Origin: Iodobacter fluviatilis
GTDB lineage: Bacteria; Pseudomonadota; Gammaproteobacteria; Burkholderiales; Chitinibacteraceae
Assembly (NCBI RefSeq): GCF_004194535.1
Contig: NZ_CP025781.1
Span: 4,216,001 to 4,280,000, forward strand
Direction: 5' to 3'
DNA: 64,000 bases
Both the position numbers and the translations under genes were made by a program. Positions within the stretch are counted from its first letter, which is position 1; each line of letters starts with the position of its first letter. Shown here piece after piece: positions 9,534 through 19,251 of the stretch. The notes beneath the pieces were generated by a model. The model saw nothing but the letters and a program-made list of their open reading frames with translations, searched no databases and was not told where the DNA came from.

Positions 9534-10412
9534 CTAAGTCATCGATCTTGAACGCATAAAATCGAGCAAAATCCTGACCTTAACCGGTAAATAACGTGCG
9601 CTTGGATAAACAGCGTAAATGCCGCCAGCTGATAGCGTCCACTCGGGCAGCACATGCACTAACCGTCCTGCGGCCAAATCCTCTGCCACCATAAAATCAG
9701 GCAAAACCGATAACCCCGCCCCATTTCTGACCAACGCCAATACCGAAGAAGGCGCGCTTGCACGCATTACCGAGCGCATCCTTACCGTACACATTTCACC
9801 CGCTTGGTTAAATTTCCATGTTAACGGCGCTTGCAGCCGCGTCATTGTCACCCAAGGAAGCCGAGCTAAATCTTGAGGATGTGTGGGCAAAACAAACTGC
9901 GCCAAGCATGTAGGTGCGGCCACAACGCACTCTGCAAATTGCGCCAACTTAATCGCATGCAGTGCCGAATCTTGTAAGCGCCCTAAGCGAAAGGCAATGT
10001 CAATACGCTCGGCCAATAAATCTAATACTTCATCCGTAGCCAGCAATTCAATTTCTAGCTGTGGATGCAAAGAGGCAAACTCGGCCAGCAAGGGGGCAAG
10101 CACCGCACCGGCGTAATCCACCGGCACGGTGATTCTTAACAGCCCAGATGCCTTAACCTGCCCCAGTCTATCCACCGCCTCATGCGCAGCTAATAATAGG
10201 GGTGAGATATCCGCATACAGCTGTTCGCCCTGCTCAGTGAGTAATACTTTGCGCGTACTACGGGTAAACAGCGCCACGCCAAGCTGAGATTCAAGTTTGC
10301 TGATTTGCTGGCTCACTAAAGATTTCGCCATCCCTAGCCTATCCCCCGCTGCGGTAAAACCGCCCGACTCCACCACGGCCACAAAGGTGCTGAGGCGATT
10401 TAAATCCAACAT
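9534..10412 (-). CDS. LysR-family transcriptional regulator
   Basis: About 293 residues from the ATG at 10412 (MLDLNRLSTFVAVVESGGFT). ATG 10418 and 10442 are in frame but would only add residues ahead of the conserved start of the helix-turn-helix. The N-terminal winged HTH (FTAAGDRLGMAKSLVSQQISKLESQLGVALFTRSTR) is followed by an effector-binding domain of the type found in the subgroup with SGLLRITVPVDY. It is divergent from the DsbA-like gene at 10514, leaving roughly 100 bp. LysR regulators usually control the divergent neighbour, so the DsbA-like/NmrA-like pair is the likely target. The effector cannot be read from sequence. Confidence 0.9.
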   Translation of the reverse strand: MLDLNRLSTFVAVVESGGFTAAGDRLGMAKSLVSQQISKLESQLGVALFTRSTRKVLLTEQGEQLYADISPLLLAAHEAVDRLGQVKASGLLRITVPVDYAGAVLAPLLAEFASLHPQLEIELLATDEVLDLLAERIDIAFRLGRLQDSALHAIKLAQFAECVVAAPTCLAQFVLPTHPQDLARLPWVTMTRLQAPLTWKFNQAGEMCTVRMRSVMRASAPSSVLALVRNGAGLSVLPDFMVAEDLAAGRLVHVLPEWTLSAGGIYAVYPSARYLPVKVRILLDFMRSRSMT

Positions 10413-10513
10413 AGGCATTGTTCCGTTTTTGTAAACATTCAATTCTTAATTGGCTTATTTATCTCATCAATTATAACAGGCAAGATAGCAGCATATTCTC
10501 TGGGACACACACA

Positions 10514-11134
10514 ATGCTTCATCTTTTATTTGATCCACTTTGCGGCTGGTGCTACGGCGCGGCTCCCGCTCTTGCGGCACTCAAGCAAAATAGCAATATT
10601 GCATGGCAACTCCATCCAACCGGCCTATTTGCCCGCCCACAAGCTATGAACGCAGAAATGGCTCAGTACTTTTGGAGCAATGATCAACGCATCGCACAAA
10701 TGACGGGTCAAGTATTTAGCCAAGCTTACAAAAACAATATCTTGGGTGATCTATTCACCCCATTTAACTCCAGCAACGCCACACTAGCCTATTATTTGAT
10801 TAGTCAGGCCGCACCCGAGCAAGCCATTCATATCTTGCACCGCATACAACAACTACGCTACGACGATGGCTTACAAGAAAGCAGCGCATTTATTCAAATA
10901 GCAATTGAATTTGGTTTAGATGGCCAGCAATTTGCTCAAGACTTTGCCACTGGCTGGTGGCCAAAAGAGCTAAGCGAGATAACCAGCAAGGCTCAAAAAA
11001 TCATGCAACAGCATGGCTTACGAGGCGTGCCTGCACTGTTATTACAAAAAGATAATCAGTTCTCTGCTGTACCTAGCTCCTTGCTTTACCAAGACCCACA
11101 AGCCTTAATCGATTTTGTAGCAAAACACCAATAA
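10514..11134 (+). CDS. DsbA-family thioredoxin-like oxidoreductase
   Basis: 206 residues from the ATG at 10514; the 32 codons of open frame upstream are low in similarity and overlap the promoter region of the divergent lysR gene. The thioredoxin fold starts at once with DPLCGWCYGAAPAL, giving a CGWC redox motif, and the cis-proline loop RGVPALLL is near the C-terminus. There is no signal peptide, so it should be cytoplasmic, as are the FrnE-like and 2-hydroxychromene-2-carboxylate-isomerase-like members of this family. The NmrA-like gene follows after 31 bp with an AAGGA ribosome site, so the two form an operon under probable LysR control. The substrate is unknown. Confidence 0.85.
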   Translation: MLHLLFDPLCGWCYGAAPALAALKQNSNIAWQLHPTGLFARPQAMNAEMAQYFWSNDQRIAQMTGQVFSQAYKNNILGDLFTPFNSSNATLAYYLISQAAPEQAIHILHRIQQLRYDDGLQESSAFIQIAIEFGLDGQQFAQDFATGWWPKELSEITSKAQKIMQQHGLRGVPALLLQKDNQFSAVPSSLLYQDPQALIDFVAKHQ

Positions 11135-11165
11135 TCCATACTTTAAACACCACAAAGGACTCATC

Positions 11166-11804
11166 ATGAAAATTGCAATCATCGGCGCAACCGGTTACGT
11201 TGGCTCAAAATTATTAGCTGAAGCCCTAGAACGCGGCCATCAAGTTAGCGCCCTCGTTCAAAACATCGACAAACTGCCTAGCCACACCTCTTTAACCGCC
11301 GTTAAGGCCAATGTGAATGACGAAGCTGCGCTGACCGCTCAACTTGCTGGCCACGACATCGTGATCAGCGCCTTCAGCGGCCATGCTGCAGGTGATGTTT
11401 ACCAATATTTTGTGGATGGTTTCACCCACATCTTAAACAGTGTAAAAGCCGCAGGGGTAGCGCGCTTTTTAGTGGTTGGTGGTGCGGGCAGCTTAGAAGT
11501 AGCACCGGGCGTGCAGGTTGTGGACACCCCTAGTTTTCCAGCAGAATGGAAAGGCACTGCGCTGGGTGCACGTACTGCGCTTGAATTACTGCGCAAAGAA
11601 AGCACGCTAGATTGGAGCATGCTCAGCCCATCTGCGCATTTAGAGCCAGGCAGCCGTACCGGCGTATTCCGCCTAGGTGGCGATCAGCTGCTACTCGATG
11701 CCCAAGGTGAAAGTCGTATCTCAGTAGAAGACTACGCAGTAGCGATGTTGAATGAAGCAGAAAACGCTCAGCACAGCCGCCAGCGTTTTACCTTAGGGTA
11801 CTAA
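11166..11804 (+). CDS. NAD(P)-binding NmrA-like oxidoreductase
   Basis: 212 residues with the Rossmann motif IGATGYVGSKLLAEALERGH at residues 5-24. The AxxxxxxDVVIS-type strand is represented by LAGHDIVISAFSG, followed by VARFLVVGGAGSLEVAPG. This is the short atypical SDR type resembling NmrA and biliverdin-reductase-like proteins; many are redox sensors or quinone reductases. The gene follows the DsbA-like gene by 31 bp. A joint role in handling electrophile or thiol stress is plausible but is only inferred from the neighbourhood. Confidence 0.85.
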   Translation: MKIAIIGATGYVGSKLLAEALERGHQVSALVQNIDKLPSHTSLTAVKANVNDEAALTAQLAGHDIVISAFSGHAAGDVYQYFVDGFTHILNSVKAAGVARFLVVGGAGSLEVAPGVQVVDTPSFPAEWKGTALGARTALELLRKESTLDWSMLSPSAHLEPGSRTGVFRLGGDQLLLDAQGESRISVEDYAVAMLNEAENAQHSRQRFTLGY

Positions 11805-11996
11805 ATTAAGGGACGATGCCGATTCAAAACGGGCGGATGGCGCTGAATCGTTTCGTTATAGAGTTTGGTGACCGGCTGAACGGCCACCAGTCACTCCAAA
11901 GGTATTTACACAGAAAGATTTAAAGGCCCTGCAAATACACGCCTAGCCATTTGCTATTGCACTCTAGCCACAGGCGTAACCCGCAACATTAAAACA

Positions 11997-12022
11997 GCGT
12001 GGGCACAAAAGCGTGCCCACGC
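11997..12022 (-). terminator. Perfect 10-bp stem hairpin after amn
   Basis: GCGTGGGCAC and GTGCCCACGC pair over 10 bp with an AAAAGC loop. Read on the minus strand the stem is followed by TGTTTTAAT, so it probably terminates amn. It may also stop read-through from the convergent 11166-11804 gene. Confidence 0.65.
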
Positions 12023-12032
12023 TAAATTCGCT

Positions 12033-13538
12033 CTATTGAAACGCCACCTCAGCAAAGCTCCTTAGCTTCCGGCTATGCAGCTGACCTTCGCCCTGATCAC
12101 GCAGCAACTCCATCGCTCGAATACCAATCCGTAAATGCTGATCGACCCGCTCGCGGTAGAAGTGATTCGCCATGCCGGGGAGTTTAATCTCGCCGTGCAG
12201 GGGTTTGTCACTCACGCAGAGCAAAGTACCGTAAGGCACGCGGAATCTGAAGCCGTTGGCGGCGATGGTGGCGCTTTCCATATCTAGTGCGATGGCACGG
12301 CTTTGGCTAAAGCGCCTTTGCGGGCGATTGTCAGGAAGCAGCTCCCAATTGCGATTATCGGTACTTGCCACGGTACCGGTGCGCATAATGCGTTTGAGTT
12401 CGGCCCCTTTCATTTCGGTGATTTGCGACACGGCTGCCTCCAGTGCGAGCTGAATTTCTGCCAAGGCAGGCACCGGCACCCAGAGTGGCAAATCTTCGTC
12501 TAGCACATGATCTTCACGCACATAGCCGTGCGCCAGTACGTAATCGCCCATTTGCTGCGAATTACGCAGACCCGCGCAATGGCCCAGCATAATCCACGCA
12601 TGAGGGCGCAAGACGGCGATATGGTCGGTAATGGTTTTGGCATTGGCGGGGCCTACGCCGATATTCACCATGGTGATCCCCGCGTTATCTGCACGGATCA
12701 AATGGTAAGCAGGCATTTGCGGCAGGCGCGGTGGTGCAGCACCCAGCGCATCAATCGCTTCGGTACTCAGGCCCACCCGGCGAGTAATGACATTGCCCGG
12801 CTCTACAAAGGCGATATATTCGCTATTTGGGTCTTCCATGCACTCATGCCCAAGGCGCACAAATTCGTCGATATAGAACTGGTAATTGGTAAACAGCACA
12901 AAATTCTGAAAATGCTCAGGCACGGTTCCGGTGTAATGGCGCAAGCGGTGTAGGGAGTAATCAACCCGCGCTGCGGTAAACAAAGACAGCGGCTCTGGCT
13001 CGCCCGGCTTAGGCTCGTAAGTGCCGTTGGCAATGCCATCATCCATTGCGGATAAATCCGGCAAATCAAACATATCGCGCATCAGTTGGCGGCGCTCGGC
13101 CGTGAGCGAGCCTTCAATATGATCATGTTCAGCAAAAGAAAAATGCACAGGAATGGGCTGAGTACTGATTCCCACTTCTAGCTCATCTCGATGGCTTTGT
13201 AAGAGCAAAGTAAACTGCTCTAAATAATATTTCTCATACAAATCTGGGCGAGTCAGCGTGGTTTCAAAACTTCCTGGCCCCGCCACAAAGCCATAACTCA
13301 GGTGCGCTTCGCTGCCATTTAAGCGCGTGGCCGTGTCAGTTTGAATCCGAACAAAAGGATAATAGGCACGCACATGGCCAGGCAAAGTTTCACCGTCCAC
13401 AAAGCGCTGCATAGCATCGCGCAAATGCGCAACGCTACGATCATAAATCAAGCGAACTTGGGCTAAAGCTTGTGCAGGATCGGTATGGCGGGTTGGAGCA
13501 ACAAATTCAGGCAGGTAAGGCATACGTCGACGGCTCAT
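12033..13538 (-). CDS. amn: AMP nucleosidase
   Basis: 501 residues, close to the E. coli Amn length of 484. The N-terminal AMP-nucleosidase domain (LIYDRSVAHLRDAMQRF, YYPFVRIQTDTATR, SYGFVAGPGSFETTLTRPDLYEKYYLEQF) is followed by a nucleoside-phosphorylase-like catalytic domain (NIGVGPANAKTITDHIAVLRPHAWIMLGHCAGLR, ALDMESATIAANGFRFRVPYGTLLCVSDKPLHGEIK). The enzyme hydrolyses AMP to adenine and ribose 5-phosphate and helps regulate adenylate levels. It is a single-gene unit, flanked on its 3' side by a hairpin. The first ATG at 13538 has a GGAGGC element upstream. Confidence 0.97.
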   Translation of the reverse strand: MSRRRMPYLPEFVAPTRHTDPAQALAQVRLIYDRSVAHLRDAMQRFVDGETLPGHVRAYYPFVRIQTDTATRLNGSEAHLSYGFVAGPGSFETTLTRPDLYEKYYLEQFTLLLQSHRDELEVGISTQPIPVHFSFAEHDHIEGSLTAERRQLMRDMFDLPDLSAMDDGIANGTYEPKPGEPEPLSLFTAARVDYSLHRLRHYTGTVPEHFQNFVLFTNYQFYIDEFVRLGHECMEDPNSEYIAFVEPGNVITRRVGLSTEAIDALGAAPPRLPQMPAYHLIRADNAGITMVNIGVGPANAKTITDHIAVLRPHAWIMLGHCAGLRNSQQMGDYVLAHGYVREDHVLDEDLPLWVPVPALAEIQLALEAAVSQITEMKGAELKRIMRTGTVASTDNRNWELLPDNRPQRRFSQSRAIALDMESATIAANGFRFRVPYGTLLCVSDKPLHGEIKLPGMANHFYRERVDQHLRIGIRAMELLRDQGEGQLHSRKLRSFAEVAFQ

Positions 13539-14083
13539 TGGGTGCCTCCAGCTTTTTTATTGAAAATACCAGACGAACAAATCTTTCTAGTCGATCTATT
13601 CTACTTTTAAGTAGATTACATTTATCTTCTTTTGTTGAAATTAAAGACTCTGACTTGATCGCATGCAAGCAGTTCAAATACATCCAAACAGAGAACTGCA
13701 ACCCACACAAAACCAAGCCTTTAACGACTGATGCAAAATGCTACGCATCAAGCTCTATACATAAAGCAACCCAGCAGGCTTTGCAGGAACTGCAAAATCC
13801 AAAGCTATCCCTTGTCGAGCAGAGCCAATATTTTGAAAAGCAAATCAAGGTTTAACTTACCTCCCACAAGCTCTAAGATTAGATACCCCTCTAAAAGTGC
13901 TGCACCGCAGCAATATGGATGTATACATTTTACAACCCTTACATTAAAAGAATTTCAGGCATATACCCTAGCAACAACAAGGTCTGCTGTATTCAGTAAA
14001 AATGAACTCAATGGGCTCATCGCTCTGAGTGCGGCAAGCTGCCTCAGCATATCCACGAACTGACTGATAAAAAGGCTTCAAAA
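13539..14083. other. Intergenic region between amn and patatin genes
   Basis: 545 bp separating the divergent amn and patatin genes, so both promoters must lie here. Two short overlapping forward open frames cross it but have low-complexity translations without recognisable motifs, and I do not call them. No hairpin or repeat of note was seen. Confidence 0.5.
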
Positions 14084-15151
14084 ATGGCGATTGCAAAAAA
14101 TAAACCAGCAGTTCCTGCTACTGGCACCCGTAAAACGGTACTTGTTGATTTGGCTTTGCAAGGCGGCGGCTCGCATGGCGCTTACACTTGGGGCGTGCTG
14201 GATCGATTTTTAGAAGAAACGTGGATGGAATTTGATGGCATTTCGGGTACATCCGCAGGCGCGATGAACGCAGCAGTGATGACCGATGGCTTAGCCGCTG
14301 GCGGTCGTGAAGGCGCAAAGAAAGCACTCGAGAAATTCTGGCGCAGCGTTGCCGATGCCGCTTTGCTTAGCCCGTTTCGCCGTGGCCTGATTGAAATGCT
14401 CACGGGCAAATGGACGCTAGATTATTCCCCGGCATTCGTTGCCGCCGATCTATCAGCACGCCTCTGCTCGCCATATGACATTTCAATAGGCGGCGTAAAT
14501 CCACTCAGCAAAATCCTAAATGAATGTGTCGACTTTGAACGCTTAGCAAAAACCACATTGCCACGACTATTTGTCACCGCAACCAATGTAAATTCGGGCC
14601 GTGGGCGCGTATTTCGTAATGCCGAAATTAGCTCGGATGTGTTGATGGCGTCGGCGTGTTTGCCAACGATGTTTAAAGCCGTTGAAATTGATGGCGAGCC
14701 TTACTGGGATGGTGGGTTTACGGGCAACCCAACGATCACGCCTTTGGTGCGCGATTGCGAATCTGACGATACGATTTTAGTTTCAATCAATCCGATTTCC
14801 CGCCCAGGCACGCCGCGTACCGCCAATGAAATCAATAATCGCTTAAATGAGATTTCGTTTAATTCGCCATTAATAAAAGAACTTCGCATGGCGGCGCTAT
14901 TACGCAAAGTGGCAGATCCAAACAGCATTGGCGAAGGCGCAAACTGGGCCAAAATGCGAATCCACCGCGTAGAAAGCGGATCCATCATGCTGCAACTGGG
15001 CTATTCGTCAAAAATGCTGGCCGAATGGGCGTTCTTTTGCATGTTGCGTGACGAAGGCCGAAAAGCGGCGGAGCAATTTCTAGCAACGCATGGCGACAGC
15101 ATTGGCGTGCGCTCGACACTGGATATTGACTTCCTATTAACGGAGGTTTAG
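14084..15151 (+). CDS. Patatin-like phospholipase
   Basis: 355 residues. The patatin catalytic set is complete: the glycine-rich oxyanion loop (LALQGGGSHGAY, residues 23-34), the nucleophile elbow GTSAG with Ser57, and the catalytic Asp209 in a DGGF motif. There is no signal peptide, so it is a cytoplasmic or inner-membrane-associated acyl hydrolase. A GntP-family permease starts 3 bp after its stop, so the pair is co-transcribed. In other proteobacteria I associate this pair with 3-hydroxybutyrate metabolism next to a 3-hydroxybutyrate dehydrogenase; no such dehydrogenase is present here. The actual substrate (phospholipid, polyhydroxybutyrate-related ester or other) is not decided by sequence. 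Confidence 0.88.
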   Translation: MAIAKNKPAVPATGTRKTVLVDLALQGGGSHGAYTWGVLDRFLEETWMEFDGISGTSAGAMNAAVMTDGLAAGGREGAKKALEKFWRSVADAALLSPFRRGLIEMLTGKWTLDYSPAFVAADLSARLCSPYDISIGGVNPLSKILNECVDFERLAKTTLPRLFVTATNVNSGRGRVFRNAEISSDVLMASACLPTMFKAVEIDGEPYWDGGFTGNPTITPLVRDCESDDTILVSINPISRPGTPRTANEINNRLNEISFNSPLIKELRMAALLRKVADPNSIGEGANWAKMRIHRVESGSIMLQLGYSSKMLAEWAFFCMLRDEGRKAAEQFLATHGDSIGVRSTLDIDFLLTEV

Positions 15152-15154
15152 CAA

Positions 15155-16624
15155 ATGGGTTTGCTCGGAATTTTATTAGGGCTCGGTTTTTTAATCTGGA
15201 TGTCCTTCCGTGGCTGGAGCGTGTTGGTACTTACCCCACTAGCAGCACTCATTGTCGCGATTACCTCGGGTGAGCCGATGCTGGCGCATTGGACGCAAAC
15301 TTTTATGGGTGCGGCAGGCGGGTTTGTCGCGCAATTCTTCCCGTTATTTTTGATTGGCGCCGTATTTGGCAAGTTGATGGATGATAGCGGCTCAGTCACC
15401 GAAATTACGCGCTTTATGACCGAGAAACTCGGCATTCAGCGCGCGATTTTAGCGGTGGTTTTGGCCGGTGCATTAGTCACTTATGGCGGGGTGAGCTTAT
15501 TTGTCGCTTTCTTTGTCATTGTGCCGATGGCGCAAGGTTTGTTCCGTGCGGCAAATATTCCTTATCGCTTAATGCCCGCGGCGATTGGTTTGGGTACGTT
15601 CACCTTTACCATGTCGGCGATGCCGGGTACACCTGCGGTGCAAAATGCGATTCCGATGCCATTTTTTGGCACCACGCCGTTTGCTGCGCCGGGTTTAGGC
15701 ATTATTGCGTCTATCGTGATGTTTTCTTTCGGGATGTGGTGGCTGCTACGTGCTGCTGCAGCGGCGCGCCGCGCTGGTGAGGGTTATGGTCGTGAAGACC
15801 AAATAGAGCAAGTGAACACTGCAGTTGCTGAGCTGGCCGACAATGCTTTAACGCGTGAACGTGCTTCAACATCAGATTCTTTTGACCCGCATGAAATCCA
15901 CACTGGCTGCCATAGCACCCAAGCGCCGAGCACCTTCATGGCCGTCTTGCCATTGTTAGTCGTCATTGCAGTCAACTTCATCATGTCGATGGTGATCTTA
16001 CCTAGAGTGGATACGAGCTTTTTGGCTAATGCGCAATGGGGTGGCATCAGCCTCTCTTCGGTTAGTGGCGTGTGGTCGGTGATTGTGGCGCTATTGTCTG
16101 CAATTACGGTGCTGATTATTGGCAATCGCAAACGCCTGCTTAATTTGCGCGAAACCGTTGCAGCGGGTGCAAATGCATCAAGCTTGCCGATTCTCAGCGT
16201 TGCCAGTTTGGTAGGTTTTGGGGCCGTTGTGGCTGCGATGCCTGTGTTCTCTCTGGTTACTGAATGGGTGTTGTCGATTCAGGGCGGCCCGTTGGTTTCC
16301 TTGGCAGTTTCGACCAATATTTTAGCCGCACTCACCGGCTCAGCATCGGGCGGGATGACGATTGCGCTTGATGCACTGGGCGCTAGCTATTTGCAATTGG
16401 CAACTGAAATCAGCATGGATCCTGCACTTCTCCATCGCGTGGCGGTCATTGGCGCAGGTACATTAGATAGTTTGCCGCATAACGGCGCAGTGGTGACTTT
16501 GCTGACGCTATGCGGATCAACGCATAGCGAAAGCTATCTAGATATCGTGATGAGTTGTATTATCGGCGCGGTCATTGCACTGGTGGTGGTGATTGTTCTG
16601 GGGACAATGTTTGGTTCGTTTTAG
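15155..16624 (+). CDS. GntP-family carboxylate permease
   Basis: 489 residues with about 12 hydrophobic helices and the GntP-type arrangement, including FFPLFLIGAVFGKLMDDSGS, LVTYGGVSLFVAFFVIVPMAQ and the C-terminal HNGAVVTLLTLCGSTHSESYLDI block. GntP proteins are inner-membrane, proton-coupled carriers for gluconate and related hydroxy acids. The close coupling to a patatin gene suggests a hydroxybutyrate-like substrate rather than gluconate, but that is inferred. A hydrophilic loop around residues 208-250 separates the two halves. A strong terminator follows. Confidence 0.88.
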   Translation: MGLLGILLGLGFLIWMSFRGWSVLVLTPLAALIVAITSGEPMLAHWTQTFMGAAGGFVAQFFPLFLIGAVFGKLMDDSGSVTEITRFMTEKLGIQRAILAVVLAGALVTYGGVSLFVAFFVIVPMAQGLFRAANIPYRLMPAAIGLGTFTFTMSAMPGTPAVQNAIPMPFFGTTPFAAPGLGIIASIVMFSFGMWWLLRAAAAARRAGEGYGREDQIEQVNTAVAELADNALTRERASTSDSFDPHEIHTGCHSTQAPSTFMAVLPLLVVIAVNFIMSMVILPRVDTSFLANAQWGGISLSSVSGVWSVIVALLSAITVLIIGNRKRLLNLRETVAAGANASSLPILSVASLVGFGAVVAAMPVFSLVTEWVLSIQGGPLVSLAVSTNILAALTGSASGGMTIALDALGASYLQLATEISMDPALLHRVAVIGAGTLDSLPHNGAVVTLLTLCGSTHSESYLDIVMSCIIGAVIALVVVIVLGTMFGSF

Positions 16625-16630
16625 CCATTA

Positions 16631-16677
16631 AAAAAGCCCTCGCAATCCGAAAAACATTCGACTTGCGAGGGCTTTTT
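16631..16677 (+). terminator. Rho-independent terminator after the GntP permease
   Basis: A 15-bp perfect inverted repeat (AAAAAGCCCTCGCAA with its complement TTGCGAGGGCTTTTT) has a 17-base loop and a T run in its right arm. It closes the patatin-GntP operon. Confidence 0.92.
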
Positions 16678-16837
16678 GCTCTCTTTTAATAGGGTTTAGT
16701 GAATATGGCTAAACCACTGATTGCCATACTGCAACACTTGCTCGTTGAATACGCGGGTTGAAGCGGCTAACAGCAAGGTTGAGTTGAATCCGCCAACAAA
16801 GTTAATAAGACTGGAATAGGCCCTCTATTTAGACCCA

Positions 16838-16867
16838 AAAAAAACCGAGCAAAAGCTCGGTTTTTTT
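16838..16867 (-). terminator. Bidirectional terminator after pta
   Basis: ACCGAGC and GCTCGGT arms around an AAAA loop, flanked by seven A on the left and seven T on the right. It works in both directions: it ends pta on the minus strand and backs up the GntP terminator on the plus strand. Confidence 0.92.
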
Positions 16868-16878
16868 AAAAAAGCATA

Positions 16879-18924
16879 CTACGCAGCCAAGTCCTGAGCC
16901 TGAATGGCGGTCAAGGCAATGGTAAAGACAATATCGTCGACCAAAGCACCGCGCGACAAATCATTCACCGGTTTACGCAAGCCTTGCAACATCGGGCCAA
17001 CGCTGACGACATGGGCGCTACGCTGTACGGCTTTGTACGTGGTATTGCCGGTATTCAGATCAGGAAATACAAACACCGTCGCCTTACCCGCTACCGCACT
17101 GCTTGGCGCTTTTTGTGCGGCCACTTCGGATACAGAAGCGGCGTCGTACTGCAGTGGGCCATCCAAAACTAAATCAGGGTAAAGGCTGCGAGCCAACTCG
17201 GTGGCTTCGCGCACCTTATCAACATCCGCCCCAGCGCCAGAGATACCGGTACTGTAGCTAATCATTGCCACCTTAGGATCCACACCAAAGGCACGGGCGC
17301 TATCGGCACTTTGCTTAGCGATTTCTGCAAGCTGAGTGGCATTTGGATTAGGGTTGATGGCGCAGTCGCCATAAACCAACACTTGCTCGGGCATCAGCAT
17401 AAAAAATACTGACGATACAATAGACGAGCCTGGCGCAGTTTTAATCAGCTGTAAAGCGGGACGCACCGTGCTGGCCGTGGTGTGGATAGCGCCTGATACC
17501 AAGCCATCTACCTTATTCACTGCCAACATCATCGTTCCCAGCACTACAGAATCTTCAAGTTGTTGCAACGCTTGGCCTTCAGTCAACCCTTTGCTCTTAC
17601 GCAGCTCAACCATGGGTGCAACATACTCAGCACGAACAACATCGGGATCAAGAATTTCTAAGCTAGCGGGCAATGAAACACCTTGTGCTGCGGCAATTGC
17701 TTCGATGGTGGCACGCTTTCCGAGCAACACGCAGTGAGCAATCCCTTTTTCTTCACAAATAATCGCAGCGCGAATCGTGCGTGGTTCTTCGCCCTCAGGC
17801 AAGACCACGGTTTTACGCGAAGAGCGTGCTTTTTTGATGAGTTGGTAGCGAAAGGCAGGGGGCGACATCCGTGTCGATGGAGGCACTTTCACTGCATTCA
17901 TCAACATGCCCATATCAATTTGCTCTGCCACCGCATCCAGTACCAAATTCATGCGCTCGCTATCGTCTTCTGCAACGGCAGGGGGCAATTGCGTGATCCG
18001 AATCGCGGTATTAAAGCTGTCGCTATCCGTACTTAAGACGGGGATGCCGCTGTTTAAAGCTTGACGTGCTAATTCCAAGATACGGTCATCGGGCTTACTA
18101 GAATGCGTCAATAATAAGCCTGCTAACTGCACGCCCTTACTGGCGGCTAGTGCGGTTGCCAGCATGACGTCATCCCGATCTCCGGCACTAATCACCAGCG
18201 CACCCGCTTTTAGGCGCTCGATCACTTCAGGTACAGAGCGCGCAGCAATCACCGTTTCTAATACACGGCGGTTAGCAATATCGCCTTCAATCAGTATTTC
18301 TGCATTTAAATGACGGGCGATATCTAGGGTGCGCGGTGCCATTAGCGCGGCGTCGTATTTGATCACCCCCCATAACGCAATACCATCCAATTCATATTGA
18401 GCCGATGCTGCATCAAAGTTATCAGCGGCTTTATTAAAGATGACTCCCGCTACTTTGCAACCTTCGTTTTTTAGTTGGCTAGCCGCTAAGCGAGACTCTG
18501 CCACCGCACCAACGGCACGGGCATTCGCCACCAAGATCACTTCGGCTTGCAAGCTACGGGCAATCTCATTATTGAGGCGGGCAGTAAATGCATTACTTGG
18601 ATCTAAGTGCATCCCTTCAACCACCAGCACATCCACCCCCTGCACCGCCCCCATGCAAAGACTCACAATGTCTTCGAGCAGCTCATCATTTTGCCCCGCA
18701 GAAACGCGAGCAACCACTTGGGCGATAGAGAGCGAGTGCGGGCATTCAATTTGGCAAATTTGCGTGGCAAAATGAGTAGAGCGCTCAATACCGTGGTGCT
18801 CTTGTGACACCGGTTTAACAAAGCCTACTTTTAGACCTTGACGTTGTAAGGCGCGAACAACGCCTAAAGAGACCGAAGTAAGGCCAACATTTTGCCTTGT
18901 AGGTGCCACAAAAAAAGTTTGCAT
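16879..18924 (-). CDS. pta: Phosphate acetyltransferase, long form
   Basis: 681 residues, the long Pta type. The N-terminal dethiobiotin-synthetase-like P-loop domain (FFVAPTRQNVGLTSVSLGVVRAL) is followed by a DRTGG regulatory domain around residues 215-330. The C-terminal PTA_PTB catalytic domain starts about residue 360 (RKTVVLPEGEEPRTIRAA) and includes VSGAIHTTASTVRPALQLI and DGPLQYDAAS. It interconverts acetyl-CoA and acetyl phosphate. The usual partner ackA is not adjacent on either side, so acetate kinase, if present, lies elsewhere. A terminator lies 11 bp past the stop. Confidence 0.97.
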   Translation of the reverse strand: MQTFFVAPTRQNVGLTSVSLGVVRALQRQGLKVGFVKPVSQEHHGIERSTHFATQICQIECPHSLSIAQVVARVSAGQNDELLEDIVSLCMGAVQGVDVLVVEGMHLDPSNAFTARLNNEIARSLQAEVILVANARAVGAVAESRLAASQLKNEGCKVAGVIFNKAADNFDAASAQYELDGIALWGVIKYDAALMAPRTLDIARHLNAEILIEGDIANRRVLETVIAARSVPEVIERLKAGALVISAGDRDDVMLATALAASKGVQLAGLLLTHSSKPDDRILELARQALNSGIPVLSTDSDSFNTAIRITQLPPAVAEDDSERMNLVLDAVAEQIDMGMLMNAVKVPPSTRMSPPAFRYQLIKKARSSRKTVVLPEGEEPRTIRAAIICEEKGIAHCVLLGKRATIEAIAAAQGVSLPASLEILDPDVVRAEYVAPMVELRKSKGLTEGQALQQLEDSVVLGTMMLAVNKVDGLVSGAIHTTASTVRPALQLIKTAPGSSIVSSVFFMLMPEQVLVYGDCAINPNPNATQLAEIAKQSADSARAFGVDPKVAMISYSTGISGAGADVDKVREATELARSLYPDLVLDGPLQYDAASVSEVAAQKAPSSAVAGKATVFVFPDLNTGNTTYKAVQRSAHVVSVGPMLQGLRKPVNDLSRGALVDDIVFTIALTAIQAQDLAA

Positions 18925-19251
18925 AATTTGATCCTAAGCTCGCCGCAAGCTTGGTTACGGCTAAAAAAACGGTAATTTGTATGACAGACAGGCCAAGCAT
19001 CCCGTAAAGGCCGTCAATGTAGAACAAAGCGCTGCTTTTAGGTCGGCAACTTTCACACCTCGTGCATCAACTTTGCGTCATGTCATAAAAAAACACGGTC
19101 ATTGGCTGCAATTGGCGTAAATACTCACAAAACACCAACGCTATAGCGTAGTTTACAAGCTGAATAGGGACTTTCCAGCCATAGGGCACTTCCAAATGAC
19201 AAAGGGAAGGAAGTTTAAATCAATCAGAAAAACAGGGCTTAAAATCGCCTA

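Noticed and set aside
13472-14063. Short forward frames between amn and the patatin gene
   Set aside because: They overlap each other and the amn 5' end, with no ribosome site or motif.
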